Shown here: positions 60,930-64,000 of the stretch, in pieces
How positions within the stretch are numbered: position 1 is the stretch's first letter
Layout of the letters: each line of letters opens with the position of its first letter
Origin: Oscillospiraceae bacterium
GTDB lineage: Bacteria > Bacillota > Clostridia > Oscillospirales > Ruminococcaceae
DNA length: 64,000 nt
NCBI GenBank assembly: GCA_900768705.1
Contig: CAAGEB010000075.1
Coordinates: 44,662 to 108,661, forward strand
Direction of reading: 5' to 3'
Program-made: the position numbers and the translations under genes
Notes under the pieces: generated by a model
Seen by the model: the letters and a program-made list of their open reading frames with translations, nothing else
The model's database searches: none
Told to the model about the DNA's origin: nothing

Positions 60930-61115
60930 ATGAAAACCGAGAAAATTCCCGAAGGATTCCGCAGAGAGGATATCCGCATTGAAAGCAGCACCTGTACTGG
61001 CGAAAAAACCATAGGATTTTTCAGCAGTGCGGATAACCGTCTGCATTATGCCGAGCTTGTAAGCTGCGATGAAGATATCAGGCGGTTTTACCGCAGATAC
61101 GGACTGGAAAAATAG
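60930..61115 (+). CDS. Small conserved-looking protein (61 residues)
   Basis: Begins three bases after the glycosyltransferase stop: MKTEKIPEGFRREDIRIESS, then TGEKTIGFFSSADNRLHYAEL and a basic end. Soluble, charged, no signal sequence. Family not recognised. The close spacing on both sides (12 bases to the next gene) supports an operon with the transferase and esterase. Confidence 0.5.
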   Translation: MKTEKIPEGFRREDIRIESSTCTGEKTIGFFSSADNRLHYAELVSCDEDIRRFYRRYGLEK

Positions 61116-61127
61116 AGGGGTAAAAAA

Positions 61128-61937
61128 ATGACAGTTAAAACTTTTTCTATCAATTCGGCAAAAACAGCCTTTGTTAAGGCGTACCTGCCGGAGGTGATTC
61201 AGGGAATTCCATATACGGAAAAAAGACCGTCGGTGGTGATTTTTCCGGGCGGCGGGTATGAATACTGCTCAGCACGGGAAGGAGAGCCTATTGCTTTTCA
61301 GTATCTGGCGGCGGGCTATGCGGCTTTTGTGGTGACATACACCTGCGGCACAAAGTTTCCCGCACCGCTTTTGGACGCTGCCTATACATTTTATAAAATC
61401 CGTATGCGTGCCGAGGAATTTAACATTGACCCGGATAAGATTGCCGTTCTGGGCTGCTCTGCGGGCGGACATCTGGCGGGCTGTCTGGCTACTATGTGGA
61501 ATGATAATATGGTGGTTAAAACCATAGGCTGCGAGCCGGAAAATCTTCGTCCCAACGCTGCGGTGCTGTGTTATCCGGTTATCAGCGGCGTGACCGCTCC
61601 TCATGAGGGAAGCTTCAAGGCGCTGCTGGGAGATGAAGCCAGCCGTTCGGATTTATCGAGACTGTCTCTTGAAAACCGTGTAACTCCGAAAACGCCTCCT
61701 ATTTTTATCTGGAGTACGGCAAATGATGAAACCGTTTCCGCACACAATTCCCTTGTAATGGCGAAAGCATGTATCTCCAATAAAATCCCCGTGGAGCTGC
61801 ATATTTTTGACGAGGGTCCGCATGGTATTTCCACCTGCGATAAGTCAACGGGACATAACGAAAGTTATTTCAAGGAGAATGTACGCCGTTGGATTCCGCT
61901 GTCAATTGAGTTTTTAAACAAATACATGAATGTGTAA
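61128..61937 (+). CDS. Alpha/beta hydrolase, probable acetyl esterase
   Basis: Cytoplasmic esterase of 269 residues: oxyanion FPGGGYEYCS near residue 46, nucleophile GCSAGG near 110, acid Asp in WSTANDE near 205 and the catalytic His in GPHGIST near 240. Resembles carbohydrate acetyl esterases of gut Clostridia (BD-FAE/Axe class). No signal peptide. ATG behind GAGGGG. Could remove acetyl groups from imported oligosaccharides; that is inference. Confidence 0.87.
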   Translation: MTVKTFSINSAKTAFVKAYLPEVIQGIPYTEKRPSVVIFPGGGYEYCSAREGEPIAFQYLAAGYAAFVVTYTCGTKFPAPLLDAAYTFYKIRMRAEEFNIDPDKIAVLGCSAGGHLAGCLATMWNDNMVVKTIGCEPENLRPNAAVLCYPVISGVTAPHEGSFKALLGDEASRSDLSRLSLENRVTPKTPPIFIWSTANDETVSAHNSLVMAKACISNKIPVELHIFDEGPHGISTCDKSTGHNESYFKENVRRWIPLSIEFLNKYMNV

Positions 61938-61948
61938 TTTTATGCCAA

Positions 61949-61962
61949 TTAGATAAGGCTAA
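61949..61962 (+). promoter_or_regulatory. Degenerate copy of the operator motif
   Basis: TTAGATAAGGCTAA is similar in layout (TTAG-N6-CTAA) to the palindrome at 62071. It is followed by a strong ribosome site and an eight-codon open frame (61983-62009). Confidence 0.35.
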
Positions 61963-61982
61963 CTTCCTTGCACGGAGGAGAA

Positions 61983-62009
61983 ATGTGCAGACTGACTAAA
62001 TTTCCGTAA
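61983..62009 (+). other. Eight-codon open frame behind a strong ribosome site
   Basis: GGAGGAG (61974-61980), then ATG and codons for MCRLTKFP and a stop. Either a leader peptide or the remnant of a lost gene start. Confidence 0.3.
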
Positions 62010-62035
62010 AATCCGGAAATTTTTCAAAAATACTC

Positions 62036-62064
62036 TTGACTTATAAGAGGTTTTGAAGTAAAAT
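62036..62064 (+). promoter_or_regulatory. Sigma-A promoter of the small membrane protein
   Basis: TTGACT (62036-62041), 17-base spacer, TAAAAT (62059-62064). Confidence 0.75.
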
Positions 62065-62070
62065 CAAATT

Positions 62071-62088
62071 AGTTAGATAAATCTAACT
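62071..62088. promoter_or_regulatory. Perfect palindromic operator at the predicted transcript start
   Basis: AGTTAGAT-AA-ATCTAACT. It covers the +1 region. The TTAG-CTAA layout resembles DtxR/IdeR/MntR-type metal boxes; that assignment is a suggestion only. Confidence 0.55.
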
Positions 62089-62106
62089 GCCAGAAACAGG
62101 TGCATT

Positions 62107-62436
62107 ATGGCTATTCCGGACAAGCTAAAGTACACAAAAGGCGAAAAAACAGGCGAGATAATCTGCGTAATCTGCGCAGGAGCTTTTTCGGCGGCGGAAA
62201 TCGCAATGATGATACTCGGAATAACGGACGGCGGGAATATTATTCTGCTTGTGGTTATGCTGATAGTTTACGGTATGTTTTCTCTCTGTGGAGTTTATCC
62301 TCAGCATACCAACTTATTCAACAAGCCCGAACAGGTTTCGGAAAAGAATTTTCGCAGAGTTCGCAGAGGGTGTATAATCGGAAAAGCCGTGCTTATGACG
62401 GCGTTGTTCTTGTTATCGCTGCCCTTTGGAAAATAG
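62107..62436 (+). CDS. Small membrane protein (109 residues)
   Basis: Hydrophobic segments at about residues 15-35, 38-58 and 90-109; charged loop around HTNLFNKPEQVSEKNFRRVRRG. No family recognised. ATG 62107 is preceded by CAGGTG. Its promoter carries a palindromic operator, so it is probably conditionally expressed, perhaps in response to a metal. The gene is followed after 51 bases by lysA. Confidence 0.6.
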   Translation: MAIPDKLKYTKGEKTGEIICVICAGAFSAAEIAMMILGITDGGNIILLVVMLIVYGMFSLCGVYPQHTNLFNKPEQVSEKNFRRVRRGCIIGKAVLMTALFLLSLPFGK

Positions 62437-62487
62437 AATATTGCGGAGGGCAGATTCTGCCGTCCAAAAAAGAAAGGATATAATTAT

Positions 62488-63753
62488 ATGAAAAAACCGT
62501 TTGTGACAAAAGAACAGATTGACGAGATAGCTAAAACCTATCCCACACCGTTCCACATTTATGACGAAAAGGGTATCCGTGAGAACGCACGCCGCTTTAA
62601 GCAGGCATTTGCGTGGAATAAGGGATTTCGTGAATATTTTGCGGTAAAGGCTACTCCCAATCCGTTCATTATGAAGATATTGCAGGAAGAGGGCTGCGGC
62701 TTTGACTGTTCAAGCTATACAGAGCTGCTGCTTTCCGATGAAGTCGGCGCAAAGAAGCACGATATTATGTTCAGCTCCAACGAAACGCCCGATATAGATT
62801 TCAAAAAGGCTTTCGAGCTGGGTGCGATTATTAACCTTGATGATTTTACCCACATTGATATTCTCGACAAGCTGACCGGTATTCCCGAAACGATTTGCTG
62901 CCGCTACAATCCCGGCGGAGAATTCAAGACCGACGGAAGCAAGAATGTTATGGATACTCCCCGTGACGCAAAGTACGGAATGACCCATGAGCAGATAATC
63001 GAGGCATACAGAATACTCAAGCAGAAGGGCGCAAAGAAGTTCGGTATGCACGCTTTTCTTGCTTCAAATACGCTTACCAACGACTATTATCCCACCCTTG
63101 CCCGTATAATGTTTGAGGCGGCAGTGGAAATAAAGGAAAAAGCAGGGGTTGAGCTGAGCTTTATCAACCTTAGCGGAGGAGTTGGCGTGGATTACAGTCC
63201 TGCGGACAATCAGAACGACATTCTGGAAATCGGCGCAAAGGTTAAGAAAGCCTATGACGAGGTGCTTGTGCCTGCGGGAATGGGCGATGTGGCTATTTTC
63301 ACCGAGAGCGGAAGATTTATGCTTGCGCCCTATGGAGGTCTTGTCACCACTGCAATCCGTGAAAAACACATATACAAGGAATATATCGGAGTTGACGCCT
63401 GTGCGGCAAACCTTATGCGTCCCGCAATTTACGGCGCATACCACCATATCACCGTTCTCGGAAAGGAAAATGAGCCTTGCGACCATACCTACGATGTTGT
63501 GGGGGGACTTTGTGAAAACTGCGATAAGTTTGCAAAGGACAGACAGCTTCCGGAAATTGACATGGGCGACCGTCTGTTTATCCATGACGCAGGCGCACAT
63601 GGCTTCTCAATGGGCTATAACTACAACGGAAAGCTGCGCAGCGCAGAGCTTCTTCTCCGTGAGGACGGCAGCGTGAAGCTTATCCGCCGTGCGGAAACTC
63701 CCGAAGATTATTTTGCAACCTTTGATTTTGCAAAGGGGAATTTTGAGCTTTGA
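62488..63753 (+). CDS. lysA: Diaminopimelate decarboxylase-type PLP enzyme
   Basis: Fold III decarboxylase of 421 residues, last step of lysine synthesis if the substrate is meso-DAP. PLP lysine in FAVKATPNPFIMK near residue 53, GVGVDYSP glycine region near 232, the substrate arm as CENCDKFAKDRQLP near residue 332 and DAGAHGFSMGYNYNG. Related carboxynorspermidine and ornithine decarboxylases cannot be fully excluded. ATG 62488 is behind AAAGGAT. Confidence 0.9.
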   Translation: MKKPFVTKEQIDEIAKTYPTPFHIYDEKGIRENARRFKQAFAWNKGFREYFAVKATPNPFIMKILQEEGCGFDCSSYTELLLSDEVGAKKHDIMFSSNETPDIDFKKAFELGAIINLDDFTHIDILDKLTGIPETICCRYNPGGEFKTDGSKNVMDTPRDAKYGMTHEQIIEAYRILKQKGAKKFGMHAFLASNTLTNDYYPTLARIMFEAAVEIKEKAGVELSFINLSGGVGVDYSPADNQNDILEIGAKVKKAYDEVLVPAGMGDVAIFTESGRFMLAPYGGLVTTAIREKHIYKEYIGVDACAANLMRPAIYGAYHHITVLGKENEPCDHTYDVVGGLCENCDKFAKDRQLPEIDMGDRLFIHDAGAHGFSMGYNYNGKLRSAELLLREDGSVKLIRRAETPEDYFATFDFAKGNFEL

Positions 63754-63762
63754 TAAGATGCG

Positions 63763-63787
63763 ATCGGGGGCAAAGCCCCCGATTTTT
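63763..63787 (+). terminator. Terminator after lysA
   Basis: ATCGGGGGC (63763-63771) with GCCCCCGAT (63775-63783), AAA loop, then TTTT. Confidence 0.9.
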
Positions 63788-63863
63788 GCAATGCGGATTA
63801 GTCTGCGCATGTAAATCCAAGCAGAATTAAGCGTATAAATACATATAATTCCGAAGAAAATTA

Positions 63864-63892
63864 TTGACAATTCAAAGAATTTATGCTACAAT
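63864..63892 (+). promoter_or_regulatory. Sigma-A promoter at the right edge
   Basis: TTGACA (63864-63869), 17-base spacer, TACAAT (63887-63892). Confidence 0.8.
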
Positions 63893-63932
63893 AATTTATA
63901 CGAAATAAATACTTTATTATGGAGAAAAAGCT

Positions 63933-64000
63933 ATGAAAAAAATATCTGTTTTGGCGGTTGTTTTTTCACTGTTATTGACTGCCTGTTCGGCTGTCAATAA
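63933..64000 (+). CDS. Lipoprotein (partial, 5' end only)
   Basis: ATG 63933 behind GGAGAAAAAG starts MKKISVLAVVFSLLLTACSA: signal sequence with lipobox LTAC, Cys near residue 18. The window ends after 22 codons. Nothing can be said of its function. Confidence 0.75.
   Translation, partial: MKKISVLAVVFSLLLTACSAVN

Overview
The window looks like chromosomal DNA of an anaerobic Gram-positive Clostridia member, most likely Oscillospiraceae/Ruminococcaceae. Supporting signs are strong AGGAGG-type ribosome binding sites, many near-consensus sigma-A promoters with 17-base spacers, a Bacillus/Clostridia-type flagellar late operon (flgM-flgN-flgK-flgL-DUF6470-fliW-csrA-fliD-fliS), SpoIIR, HPr kinase, WhiA/RapZ and a split CUT1 sugar importer. 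Tandem type IV pilins resemble the arrangement described for cellulolytic Ruminococcus albus, but the genus cannot be fixed from this window. No tRNA, rRNA, prophage, IS element or CRISPR array was seen.

Layout. 1-7.1 kb: type IV pilus locus, with prepilin peptidase (running off the left edge) divergent from pilB-pilT and four type IV prepilins; the last three pilins each have their own promoter. 7.2-16.5 kb: flagellar late operon under a textbook sigma-28/SigD promoter, with unusually large FlgL and FliD. 16.6-25 kb: a PflX-like radical SAM protein, a LacI regulator, AzlCD, uvrC-rsmD-coaD, a coiled-coil protein and ilvE. 25-28.2 kb: three tandem paralogous lipoproteins and glycyl-tRNA synthetase. 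28.5-31.9 kb: sugar ABC importer (binding protein plus two permeases, no ATPase). 31.9-33.0 kb: about 1 kb of non-coding, highly repetitive and palindromic DNA between convergent transcription units. 33.0-35.3 kb: NatAB-type exporter, minus strand.

35.7-48 kb: the information-processing core rpoB-rpoC, rpsL-rpsG-fusA, tuf, followed by a candidate structured RNA with terminator. 48.1-50.2 kb: a tiny secreted-peptide ORF, a DUF3137 membrane protein with a small partner, and an RNHCP zinc protein. 50.3-53.5 kb: a LacI regulator, CCA-adding enzyme and spoIIR. 53.7-59.5 kb: carbon/cell-wall control cluster hprK-azlC-azlD-ROK kinase-murB-rapZ-whiA. 59.6-64 kb: glycosyltransferase, small ORF, esterase, a small membrane protein behind a palindromic operator, lysA-type decarboxylase and the start of a lipoprotein.

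How genes work together: PilD processes the four prepilins that PilB/PilT polymerise and retract. FlgM and FliW/CsrA provide sigma-28 and translational checkpoints for the late flagellar proteins FlgK, FlgL, FliD and their chaperones. HprK, the ROK kinase and the sugar importer belong to carbohydrate uptake and its control. MurB, RapZ and WhiA link to envelope synthesis and growth. The most unusual features are the 32.2-32.8 kb repeat cluster, the shared palindromic -35 element between pilD and pilB, the repeat-inflated FlgL/FliD pair, the possible RNA after tuf, and the operator region near 62.07 kb.
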